Assembly (NCBI RefSeq): GCF_000701345.1
Contig: NZ_JNIJ01000008.1
Span: 1-64,000, forward strand
DNA from: Bradyrhizobium sp. URHD0069
Lineage (GTDB): Bacteria; Pseudomonadota; Alphaproteobacteria; Rhizobiales; Xanthobacteraceae
Length of the DNA: 64,000 nucleotides
Direction of reading: 5' to 3'
The notes under the pieces are model-generated. The model ran no database searches and was not told the origin of the DNA. It saw only the letters and a program-made list of their open reading frames with translations. The position numbers were made by a program, and so were the translations under genes. Shown here piece after piece: positions 54,358 to 61,745 of this stretch; the first letter of the stretch is position 1, and every line of letters starts with the position of its first letter.

Positions 54358-54546
54358 ATGCCCAATACCACAATTGCGTCAGCACCGCTATCCGGCGGAA
54401 TGATCTTGCGCATCGCCAATGGCCTGCGCTGCGACAATTGCAGCCGCTTGGTTCGCGGCAGCGATGTAGAGCAGCTTGAGGCCGGTCACCGCATCATCTG
54501 CGCCGCCTGCCATCATCTCCTCCTCAGCTACGAGGTGCGGTCATGA
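54358..54546 (+). CDS. Small zinc-ribbon protein
   Basis: 62 residues from the ATG at 54358 (GGAGATCGAGAC before). Two CxxC pairs (CDNC and CAAC, about 27-30 and 47-50) make a zinc ribbon. Overlaps the start of the clamp gene (ATGA), so it probably works with the replication proteins (inference). No specific family recognised. Confidence 0.55.
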   Translation: MPNTTIASAPLSGGMILRIANGLRCDNCSRLVRGSDVEQLEAGHRIICAACHHLLLSYEVRS

Positions 54547-55634
54547 AGATCATGGCCCCCGCGAGCGCGCTCAATGCCGCCATGTCGCTGGCCGCGATGG
54601 CGGCAGACAAGCTGACCGACACCCCGATCCGCATCCTTGCCGATCATGGCGCGATCAGGTTCTGCGTCACCAACCCGCGCGCGGTGATCTCGATCTCGAC
54701 CACCGCCGCCGCCTCGATACAGGAGAGCGGCAGCGCCACCATCTCGGCGCGCCGGTTCGCGGCATTGCTGTCCGGCTTCGGTACTCGATCCACCATCAAT
54801 ATCACCACGAGCGACGCGGCGATGACGATCAGCTCCGGCAACAGCCGGTATCGGCTCCCGCTGCTTGCCGATCCGCGCGCGGGGCTTGTGATCAATCCCG
54901 AGATCGCCCGCGTCGAACTGGCGACGGCGGACTGCCTCCGGTTGCTCGACGTCGTGGCCGCCGCCGGCACCGAGAAGACGCGGTTCTTCCTGAATGGCGT
55001 GCACCTGCACAGCGACGGCGACAAATTGATCGGCGTCGGTATGGACGGGACAAAGATGCTTCGCGTCGGCGTCGTGGCCGATCACTTCAGCGACGATACC
55101 CGCCTCATCATCCCGGCGACTGCGGTCAAGATGCTCGGCAAGCTGCTGCGCGTGACAAAGCCGGAGACCGTGACCTTGCGCAGATCGCATGCCGTATTCG
55201 CGGCGAGCGCGCCGGGCTTCGAGATCTTCTCCGCCATGATCGATGCGGCATACCCGAACTACAAGCAGGCGTTGCCGCTGCCCAGCGGCAGTTCGGCGTC
55301 ATGCCAGCGCGCTGATCTGGTCGCGGCATCGTCTCGGCTCAAGGCCGTCGCCGTCGGCGATCTGCCTTTGATCATGGTGACGTGGGTCGACGGCGAGCCG
55401 ATCCGGCTATTCCTGGCGCACGAACCCGACGCCGGCTGCGATGTTGTGGTCGCCCAGACTTGCCGTAGCGCCAGGATAGCACTGTCGCTGGCGCAGCTCA
55501 CTGCGCTGCTCGCCGAGTTCAAAGACGACGTGCTGCTGATCGAGATGACCGACCGTGGCGTCATCGTTCGCCAGGGCGACAAGTTGGGGCTGCTGATGTC
55601 CTGCAGGTTTATCGAAAAGGAGATCGCGGCGTGA
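54543..55634 (+). CDS. Divergent DNA polymerase III sliding-clamp (beta, DnaN-like) homologue
   Basis: 363 residues, close to the usual ~370 of DnaN, with three repeated beta/alpha clamp domains. Recognisable points: KIMAPASALNAAMSLAA start (domain 1 helix), second-domain HLHSDGDKLIGVGMDGTKML, and IDAAYPNYKQALP, which matches the conserved FPDYRQVIP loop of clamps. The C-terminal LLMSCRF stands where chromosomal clamps have the LMPMRL-type tail. It encircles DNA to hold polymerases. A second clamp on a small element is unusual. It is coupled by overlap to the zinc-ribbon gene before and the next gene after (GTGA). Confidence 0.75.
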   Translation: MKIMAPASALNAAMSLAAMAADKLTDTPIRILADHGAIRFCVTNPRAVISISTTAAASIQESGSATISARRFAALLSGFGTRSTINITTSDAAMTISSGNSRYRLPLLADPRAGLVINPEIARVELATADCLRLLDVVAAAGTEKTRFFLNGVHLHSDGDKLIGVGMDGTKMLRVGVVADHFSDDTRLIIPATAVKMLGKLLRVTKPETVTLRRSHAVFAASAPGFEIFSAMIDAAYPNYKQALPLPSGSSASCQRADLVAASSRLKAVAVGDLPLIMVTWVDGEPIRLFLAHEPDAGCDVVVAQTCRSARIALSLAQLTALLAEFKDDVLLIEMTDRGVIVRQGDKLGLLMSCRFIEKEIAA

Positions 55635-55927
55635 CCGATCTCATTGGGCTGCCCATCAAGCTGGCGCGCACCATCGACGGGCCCTGCGGCGTGTGCGGCG
55701 AGACCACCGTCATCATCGGCTCCAGCGCGGATCCACATATCGCATCGCTGCGCTGTGCTTGCTGCGACCGCCACCGTGGCTGGCTGCCGAAGACGGTCGC
55801 CGACTTCCTGACAGACCTGGTGGGCCGTTTTGGGCGGCCGACCGATCCGATCACCGTCCGCAATTCCGAATTGGCCGCGACCTTGGGTGCACACGCGGCG
55901 GAAGCATCAACAGCACCCACGACCTGA
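55631..55927 (+). CDS. Small cysteine-containing protein (possible zinc ribbon)
   Basis: 98 residues from a GTG overlapping the clamp stop. CGVCG (about 19-23) and CACC (about 42-45) pairs suggest zinc binding; the rest is helical (LPKTVADFLTDLVGRFGRPT). No family recognised. Part of the replication-module operon. Confidence 0.5.
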   Translation: MTDLIGLPIKLARTIDGPCGVCGETTVIIGSSADPHIASLRCACCDRHRGWLPKTVADFLTDLVGRFGRPTDPITVRNSELAATLGAHAAEASTAPTT

Positions 55928-55940
55928 AAGGAAAACAGCT

Positions 55941-56300
55941 ATGAGTATGTTCAGTGACATGTACGGCAGCAAATACTTCAGCGTCGCCGACCTGAACGGT
56001 GAAATGCCGCGGCGTCGGATCGGCAAGGTAGAGCCCTCCGAGTTGAAGGACAAGGACGGGACCACAAAGCGACGGCTCGTGATCTACTTCGAGGGCGTCG
56101 AGAAGCCGTTGGTCTTGAACCGGACCAACGCGCGGAAGCTGGCAGAGACGTACACCGAAGACTACACGAAATGGGTCGGCGTCGTTGTCGACCTGTACGA
56201 CGAGGAGACCAGCTTGGGCAAAGGCGTGCGCCTGCGGCCGGTAAAATCGGCCGCCGCCGGCGCCGCCGCAAAGGACATGAACGACGAGATCACCTTCTAA
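55941..56300 (+). CDS. Hypothetical phage/element protein
   Basis: 119 residues from the ATG at 55941 (AAAGGAAA before). Beta-rich, compact domain (FSVADLNGEMPRRRIGKVEP; RRLVIYFEGVEKPLVLNRTN) ending in an alanine/acidic tail (AAAKDMNDEITF). Short phage proteins with an acidic C-terminal tip often bind single-stranded DNA, but that is only an analogy here. A rho-independent terminator follows eleven bases after the stop. Confidence 0.5.
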   Translation: MSMFSDMYGSKYFSVADLNGEMPRRRIGKVEPSELKDKDGTTKRRLVIYFEGVEKPLVLNRTNARKLAETYTEDYTKWVGVVVDLYDEETSLGKGVRLRPVKSAAAGAAAKDMNDEITF

Positions 56301-56311
56301 CCAAAAACACC

Positions 56312-56339
56312 GGCGGGCCATTGCGCCCGCCTTTTTTTT
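56312..56339 (+). terminator. Rho-independent terminator directly before the primase gene
   Basis: GGCGGGC (56312-56318), loop CATTGC, GCCCGCC (56325-56331), then eight T (56332-56339). A textbook intrinsic terminator whose T-run ends 12 bases before the primase ATG, so transcripts from the clamp operon must read through it to express the replicase. Confidence 0.85.
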
Positions 56340-56351
56340 GCGAGAGAGCCG

Positions 56352-58397
56352 ATGCTCGCGACCTGGCAAATCCTTGACGCGGCCACGACCGCACGGAAGC
56401 GGCTACGCGAAGCTGGCTTCCTTCCGATCCCGGCCATCGGCAAGGCGCCGCCAATTCTCGGCTGGCAGAACGTCGCCGCCAGCGATGCCGAGATCGACAG
56501 TTGGTTTCATAAATATCCGGAAGCCTTGAACACCGGCATCATCACGCGCACCGCCCCGGCCGTCGACATTGACGTCTATGATCCCGACGTAGCCGACGAG
56601 CTGGAGCAACTGCTTTGGGACGTTACGGGCACCCGAGGCATGATTCGCTTTGGCCAACCACCGAAGCGCGCCGCGTTATTCCGCACCGACGCGCCGTTCG
56701 GCAAGATGGCAACGCCGGTGTTCACATCGCCGACGCAGCAGCGCCATCGCGTTGAGGTGCTCGGCGACGGCCAGCAGATCGTCGTTAACGGCGTCCATCC
56801 CGGCACCAACAAGCCCTATCGCTGGCACGGTGGCGAACCCGGCGACGTGCCGTTGGCCGGTTTGCCCGAACTGACGAAGGCAACGGCCGAGCAATTCATC
56901 GCCAAGGCCGCCGCGCTGATGCGGGAGCACGGCTGGACCGATGAGGTCCGCAAAACGAACGGCGCCGGCCTTCACGGCGCCAACCATCGCGGTGGCGCCG
57001 ATTTCATCGCGATGTACGGCAACCGGCAACAGAAGTATGCCGCCGCCGCCTTGCAAGGCGGCTTCGACGAGATGGCGGCGATGCCGCAGAATTCCGGCCG
57101 CAACAACAAGCTGAACGCGCTCGCGTATCGCATGGGTACCATGGTGGCGCGGCAGTGGATCGGCAGCGATCAGGTGACCCATCGGCTATATGAGGCGGCA
57201 GCCGCCTGCCTTCTGGTCCATGACGACGGCGAAGCCGCCACAACCGCCACCATCGCGTCGGGGCTGGGCAGCGGCGAGGCGAAGCCGCACGCCGATCTGA
57301 ACGACACGAAACCAGATGACGGCGGCAACGCGGATGAGCCGCTTGCCTTCATCGATATGAGCAACTGGGACGGCCAGCCGCCACCGCCGCGGCTGTGGTC
57401 CGTGCGCGAGCGGGTTCCGCTCCGGCAGCCCACGCTGTTCTCAGGCGAGGGCGCGATAGGCAAGACCTTGCTCTCGCTGCAGCTGCTGGTCGCGCACGCG
57501 CTGGGCCGCGACTGGATCGGGATGCTGCCCGAGCCGGGCCCTGCGATCTATTTCGGCTGCGAGGACGACGCCGACTAGATTCACCGCCGTGTCGCCGACA
57601 TCGCCGCCCAACACCGCGTGAGGTTCGCCGACCTCATCGCCGGAGGCCTGCATCTGCTGTCCTACGCCGGCAAGGACGCGATCTTGGGCGCGGTCAATCG
57701 TGGCGGCATGATCGAAGCCAGCTCGCTGTTTCACCGCATCCACAAGGCGGTCTCCGGCATCCAGCCGAAGTGCGTGGTGATCGATACCAGCGCCGACGTG
57801 TTCGCCGGGAACGAGAACGATAGGGCGCAGGTTCGGCAGTTCATCGGGCTGTTGCGCCGCCTTGCCATCGACGGCAACTGCGCCGTCGTACTTTGCAGCC
57901 ATCCCTCCCTGATCGGCATCAAAACCGAGACCGGGCTGAGCGGCAGCACGGGATGGCATAATTCGGTACGGGCGAGGATGTTCTTCAAGACCGCGACGAC
58001 CGACAAGGGCGACGAGCCGGACCCCGAATTGCGGGAATTGTTGTTCATGAAGAACAATTACGGCCCGGTCGGCGCGCGGGTGCTGCTGCGCTGGAGGAAT
58101 GGCGTCTTCGTGCCCGAGCCAGGACAGGGCACAATTGAGAAGGCCATCGCCGAGCGGAAGGCCGAAGACCTGTTCCTGAAGTTGCTGGACCGGTTCGGCG
58201 CTGTCACCAACAAGAAGGGCACCTCCTACGCGCCCGCGCTGTTCGCCGAGGAACAGGAAGCCAAGGCGGCGAAGGTCTCGAAGTCGGCGCTGGCCGATGC
58301 CATGGGCCGCCTGTTCGCCGCCAACAAGCTGCACCTGGAAGCCTACGACTACCCGTGCCGCAAGCGGTTTCGGATTGTGGCGGGACCCAAGCCGTGA
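56352..58397 (+). pseudogene. Primase-polymerase/helicase (Pri-Rep-like) split by an in-frame amber codon
   Basis: One frame of 682 codons with a single TAG at 57576-57578 (codon 409). N-terminal Prim-Pol domain (about 12-190) has AVDIDVYD with the catalytic acidic pair and PAIGKAPPILGWQNV. The RepA/DnaB-like ATPase follows, with Walker A GEGAIGKT (365-372), a CEDDAD segment right before the stop, then after it HRRVADIAAQH and Walker B VVIDTSADVF. In this family the position after CEDDAD is normally Glu, so GAG to TAG explains the stop. A GTG at 57618 could restart the second part. It initiates replication of the element: primer synthesis plus unwinding. Broken unless suppressed. Confidence 0.75.
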
Positions 58398-58669
58398 CCC
58401 GTGCCGCCATCGGCAGCATTGCCGGATCATCCGCAGCCCGCGCCGACAACGGGCCGAACATGCGCGGCGCAATCACGATCGAACAGAACCTGCCTGGACC
58501 TATCCCCCATCAACACGCTAATTTGAAGCGGATAATTGAGGTTTATGCAGGGATAGGATATTTTGAAGCGAAGCCCTTGGGTGCCGACGCGAAAATCCCA
58601 ACCCAGCACGACGGACACGGCTGGCCACGGCATGGGCAATCTTGCACCCGAGGTTTGTCCAATGAGTAA
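58394..58669 (+). CDS. Possible small protein between replicase and integrase genes
   Basis: 91 residues from a GTG that overlaps the replicase stop (GTGA); overlaps the next gene by eight bases. Composition is low in recognisable structure and there is no family match. The coupling is the only support. The interval 58398-58661 otherwise has no gene. Confidence 0.3.
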   Translation: MTRAAIGSIAGSSAARADNGPNMRGAITIEQNLPGPIPHQHANLKRIIEVYAGIGYFEAKPLGADAKIPTQHDGHGWPRHGQSCTRGLSNE

Positions 58670-58850
58670 CCGTCCTTGGCGCGTCAAGCCGAGTGAAATC
58701 ACCCGCACCATCAAATCCGTGCAGCAAACGGGTTTGCATGTTCGTAATATCGAGGTAGGTCCCGACGGCCTGATTCGGGTTAACGTCGGCGATCCAGACG
58801 CCCCTGCCCCGGCCGAAGAGACCTCAGAGGAATTGAGGAAGCTGCTATGA
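58662..58850 (+). CDS. Small protein preceding the integrase
   Basis: 62 residues from the ATG at 58662. RPWRVKPSEITRTIKSVQQT with a following beta hairpin (IEVGPDGLIRVNVGD) resembles short proteins often encoded just before integrases in rhizobial islands. Its stop overlaps the integrase ATG (ATGA), so the two are co-translated. It could be a recombination directionality or regulatory partner (inference). Confidence 0.6.
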   Translation: MSNRPWRVKPSEITRTIKSVQQTGLHVRNIEVGPDGLIRVNVGDPDAPAPAEETSEELRKLL

Positions 58851-60103
58851 AGCCGCCACGCTCTGCGCTGCCCCTGCCGCGCTACGTCGAACGTAAGCCC
58901 CTCAAGGGCGGCGGTTGGGGCCATTTCTTTCACGTACCATCATGGGCACGGAAGGCAGGCTGCACCTTGCAGAGCGGGCCGCTCGGCACCGACTACAGTG
59001 CTGCGGTATCGCGGGCCGAAACCATTCTCTTGCCCGCCTTCGATGCTTGGCGGACCGGCGACGCCAGCCCGGCATCATCACCAGCTATCAGCGCATCCGG
59101 AACACTCGATTGGATGTTCGGCGAATATCGCACTGACCGGCGATTCACCAAGCTCGACCCCAAGAGCAAACGCAACCATGAAGTCGGCTTCAAGCTGGTC
59201 GGCGGCTACGTGTTGAAGGACGGCAAACGGCTCGGCGAGAAACGCTTGAGCGCCATCGACACCGCCCTGACGGACGACCTTTACGAAAAACTGATGATCC
59301 TCAGAACCACCGACGCTGACGGCAACGTGGTCGAGCGCGAACGTCGCACGACGGTCAACCACGCCATGAAATCCTGCCGCCGCGCTTGGAATGTGGTTGC
59401 GCGTCGACATCCCGGCAAGCTGCCACTCGTCAACCCCTTCGCGCAAATGGGCCTTCGATCATCTGATCGTGAGACGCCGACCGCGACCTATGACGAGTTG
59501 CTGGTGTTCCGCACCAAAGCCGTCGAACTTGGCCTGCCATCGCTGGCGACCGCCGCGCTCATCGGCTGGGAGTGGTTGCAGCGCGAGACCGACATCTTCG
59601 CGACGTTCGACGTTTCGTACTATCGTCCGAAAGAGCGCCCGAACATGGTGCGCGTCGTGGACGAGAAAACGAAACAGGAAAGTTGGATACCACTAATCGA
59701 TGATGCTGGCGCACCCATCTATCCTGAGCTTATGGCCGAACTTGATACCATCAAGCGCGAGCGCATTGGCGGTCTGATGCTGTGCCGGGACTGGGGTAAT
59801 CGTGGACCATGGCCGACATGGCCGAAGCCGGACCAACCGGACTTCACGCACCTGAGCCGCAAGGTCAAAGAGGTCATCCGCGCCGCTGGCTTGCGCGATG
59901 CGCTATCTTTCACCTCATTTCGCCATGGCGGTTTCACCGAAGGCGGAGATGCCGAACTCACCGACCGCGAGATGCTGGCGCAAGGGCGGCACACGACCGT
60001 CAAGGTGCTGCCGAAATACACCAAGCGCACGACGCGCCAGATCATGAACGGGGCGAGGAAGCGCCGCGCGTCTCGAACAAAAGAAGGACATTTGTCCGAA
60101 TGA
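58847..60103 (+). CDS. Tyrosine-recombinase integrase
   Basis: 418 residues. C-terminal catalytic domain: Arg246 in LQRETDIFA, Arg359 in TSFRHGG, His382 in GRHTT, Tyr391 in PKYTKR; the usual box-II His (HxxR) is Thr. N-terminal part (about 1-220) is the arm/core-binding region. It integrates the element by site-specific recombination, most likely at the tRNA-Gly 3' end 58 bp downstream. Two direct copies of TTGTCCGAATG (60092-60102 and 60116-60126) overlap and follow its stop and could be arm-type sites. Confidence 0.87.
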   Translation: MKPPRSALPLPRYVERKPLKGGGWGHFFHVPSWARKAGCTLQSGPLGTDYSAAVSRAETILLPAFDAWRTGDASPASSPAISASGTLDWMFGEYRTDRRFTKLDPKSKRNHEVGFKLVGGYVLKDGKRLGEKRLSAIDTALTDDLYEKLMILRTTDADGNVVERERRTTVNHAMKSCRRAWNVVARRHPGKLPLVNPFAQMGLRSSDRETPTATYDELLVFRTKAVELGLPSLATAALIGWEWLQRETDIFATFDVSYYRPKERPNMVRVVDEKTKQESWIPLIDDAGAPIYPELMAELDTIKRERIGGLMLCRDWGNRGPWPTWPKPDQPDFTHLSRKVKEVIRAAGLRDALSFTSFRHGGFTEGGDAELTDREMLAQGRHTTVKVLPKYTKRTTRQIMNGARKRRASRTKEGHLSE

Positions 60104-60160
60104 ACACCAGCATTCTTGTCCGAATGGAAAACCGAGAATTCGAAAAGCGCCTGAGAATAT

Positions 60161-60234
60161 TGGAGCGGGTGAAGGGAATCGAACCCTCGTATTCAGCTTG
60201 GAAGGCTGCTGCTCTACCATTGAGCTACACCCGC
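60161..60234 (-). tRNA. tRNA-Gly (anticodon UCC)
   Basis: 74 nt including encoded CCA. The acceptor arms GCGGGTG/CACCCGC pair perfectly, D-arm GCTC..GAGC, anticodon loop CTTCCAA, T-arm GAGGGTTCGATTCCCTT. 3' end at 60161, facing the integrase. Bases 60235-60400 upstream have no gene. Confidence 0.95.
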
Positions 60235-60416
60235 GCAGGGGATGAACTATCATGGCAGGCAGGCGGCCTCAACAGTTCATGCATCGATTCGGACCCGTCA
60301 TGCAGCCTGCAAACCGCCTTTTGTTCCGCGGACGCCCTTCACACCGGCCGGGCTTAACAGGCGCTGATTCGCCGCCTATATTGATGTTTCCATCAACAAC
60401 GAAAGGAGGTGATCCA

Positions 60417-60461
60417 GTGTCTTATACCAAGCGCTGTCACCTCGCTGGGATCGCCCGCTAA
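60417..60461 (+). CDS. 14-residue ORF behind an anti-SD-perfect Shine-Dalgarno
   Basis: GTG-started MSYTKRCHLAGIAR then TAA. The 15 bases GAAAGGAGGTGATCC at 60401-60415 are the exact complement of the alphaproteobacterial 16S rRNA 3' end (GGATCACCTCCTTTC), with the GGAGG core 7 bases from the start. A hairpin (GGCGCT CTC AGCGCC, 60483-60497) and a strong terminator (60523) follow. Its arm CAGCGCCTGG could instead pair with CCAAGCGCTG inside the ORF. Looks like a leader peptide/attenuator or a dual-function small RNA. No known family recognised. Confidence 0.5.
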   Translation: MSYTKRCHLAGIAR

Positions 60462-60522
60462 GCTCTCTTGGCTTGGCAACAGGGCGCTCTCAGCGCCTGG
60501 ACCAGCGAGTTACAAAAGTCAG

Positions 60523-60555
60523 GACGCGACGGAAGCAATCCCGTCGCGTCTTTTT
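60523..60555 (+). terminator. Rho-independent terminator of the small leader transcript
   Basis: GACGCGACGG (60523-60532), loop AAGCAATC, CCGTCGCGTC (60541-60550), five T and a further T-rich run. Perfect 10-bp stem. Closes a ~150-nt transcript carrying the 14-residue ORF. Bases 60556-60812 contain no convincing gene. Confidence 0.85.
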
Positions 60556-60812
60556 GTTTTTACAATACGCGATGCCAATGGCCAACGTGCACACGCCCGT
60601 CTATGGCTTACGCAACATGACCGTCTCCGCTGAGTGCCTTCGCGCATTGCTGCCTTCTGCACATCAGCCGTGTTGCTCGCGCGGCGAGTTCAACTCAGCT
60701 CCCAAGTATCGTATTTCCGGAGTGTTTCCGTGGGAGTGCACCCGACACTGGCAAGTGCAAAATTTTTCCGAAACGTGGGATCGTGAGAATTTGCTCCGGC
60801 GAAACGTCCTAC

Positions 60813-60836
60813 GGATAAACGCAATTGCGTTCATCC
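60813..60836. promoter_or_regulatory. 24-bp near-perfect palindrome upstream of the YCII gene
   Basis: GGATAAACGCAATTGCGTTCATCC; the inner AACGCAATTGCGTT (60818-60831) is perfectly symmetric and only one position pair of the 24 breaks the symmetry. It ends 42 bases before the YCII start, a typical place for an operator. The binding protein is unknown. Confidence 0.45.
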
Positions 60837-60878
60837 CACGGAGATCAGCCAATCCCGACGACGAAAAGGGGTACACCG

Positions 60879-61277
60879 ATGTTTTACGCCATCCTTGCCT
60901 ATCATGTGGAAGCAGACGTCATGTCCTGGACACCGCAGGAGGATGCGGCGCTCATGGCGGATCTGCATCAGGTTCATGACCGGCTCAAGCAAGAGGGGCG
61001 CTTAGGGCCGGCGGCGCGTTTGGGTGCGACGAACAAAGCCCGCACCTTGCGAGGTCCCGGCGCTGGACTGGTTATCGATGGTCCGTTTGCCGAGACCAAG
61101 GAACAGCTGTTGGGCCTCTATGTCCTGGACTGCGCCACCGAAGAAGCCGCGATCGAAGCCGCCCGTGACCTGCGCCGCGTCAACCCCACCGCAGTCTACG
61201 AGATCCGCCCCATCTCGCTCTATCTTCCCGGCGTCTCTTTTCCGACGACGGAGGCAGCCGGCGAAACGGATTCCTGA
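60879..61277 (+). CDS. YCII-related (YciI/DGPF domain) protein
   Basis: 132 residues from the ATG at 60879 (AAAAGGGG before). Ferredoxin-like dimeric fold: MFYAILAYHVEADVMSW start, DGPFAETKEQLLGLYVLD with the DGPF(A/T)ETKE signature, and a C-terminal VYEIRPIS strand. These proteins are often paired with ECF sigma factors; none is adjacent here. Role unknown, possibly enzymatic with the conserved His/Asp pair. Confidence 0.85.
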   Translation: MFYAILAYHVEADVMSWTPQEDAALMADLHQVHDRLKQEGRLGPAARLGATNKARTLRGPGAGLVIDGPFAETKEQLLGLYVLDCATEEAAIEAARDLRRVNPTAVYEIRPISLYLPGVSFPTTEAAGETDS

Positions 61278-61332
61278 CGCTGGCAATCCTGCGAAGGCGA
61301 AGCAGATAGGCATCACGTGTTTCGACAGCCCT

Positions 61333-61350
61333 CCTCCGAGATTTCGGAGG
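61333..61350 (+). terminator. Stem-loop downstream of the YCII gene
   Basis: CCTCCGA (61333-61339), loop GATT, TCGGAGG (61344-61350). Perfect 7-bp stem but no T-run, so only a weak or factor-dependent terminator 55 bases after the YCII stop. Confidence 0.4.
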
Positions 61351-61456
61351 GCTCCTGTCTAGCCGCGACCGTGAACAAAGCGTGAAGTCGCACGGATGTC
61401 GCACAGACCGGAAAGCGCATCGTCCCCGAAGGGCATATTCTTTAATGATATCAATT

Positions 61457-61542
61457 TGGTGGGGAAGGAAGGACTCGAACCTTCGAAGCCATGAGGCGGC
61501 TGATTTACAGTCAGCTCCCTTTGCCACTCGGGACACTTCCCC
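61457..61542 (-). tRNA. tRNA-Tyr (anticodon GUA)
   Basis: 86 nt including CCA. Acceptor GGGGAAG/CTTCCCC, anticodon loop CTGTAAA, long class II variable arm, T-arm GAAGGTTCGAGTCCTTC. On the minus strand, 203 bp before the divergently oriented rlmB. Bases 61543-61745 hold its promoter and no gene. Confidence 0.95.
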
Positions 61543-61745
61543 TCTCAACAGCATCGCAACCCACCCGCCGAACTGGCGGAGGTAAGGCCATGAATGACGC
61601 TGAAACCAAGGACCCGATCACGGGCTCCCAGTTGGCGCGTTTATGAGGGAAGCACCACGGCAAAGTCAACCAACGCCGGCCGCTAAATAAGTGCTTATGG
61701 GGGGCCCAAATTGCCATTGTTCTGAACCCATGACACAAGCCTGCT

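Larger units (their letters stand above)
49240..60160. mobile_element. Phage-satellite-like integrated element (PICI-like) at tRNA-Gly; outer limits approximate
   Basis: About 11 kb. Leftward genes: two serine recombinases, small proteins and a small terminase subunit. Rightward genes: unknown protein, AlpA/Xis-type HTH, zinc ribbons, sliding clamp, primase-polymerase/helicase, integrase. The integrase stop lies 58 bp from the 3' end of tRNA-Gly. No capsid, portal, tail, lysis or large-terminase gene is present. The layout int / HTH / pri-rep / terS is that of phage-inducible chromosomal islands. I could not find a second copy of the tRNA-Gly 3' end at the left, so the left limit is set by gene content only. 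Confidence 0.55.

Noticed and set aside
49240..60160. Ordinary degraded prophage
   Set aside because: No structural, lysis or large-terminase remnants are visible, and the rightward replication module is contiguous and coupled. Not fully excluded.
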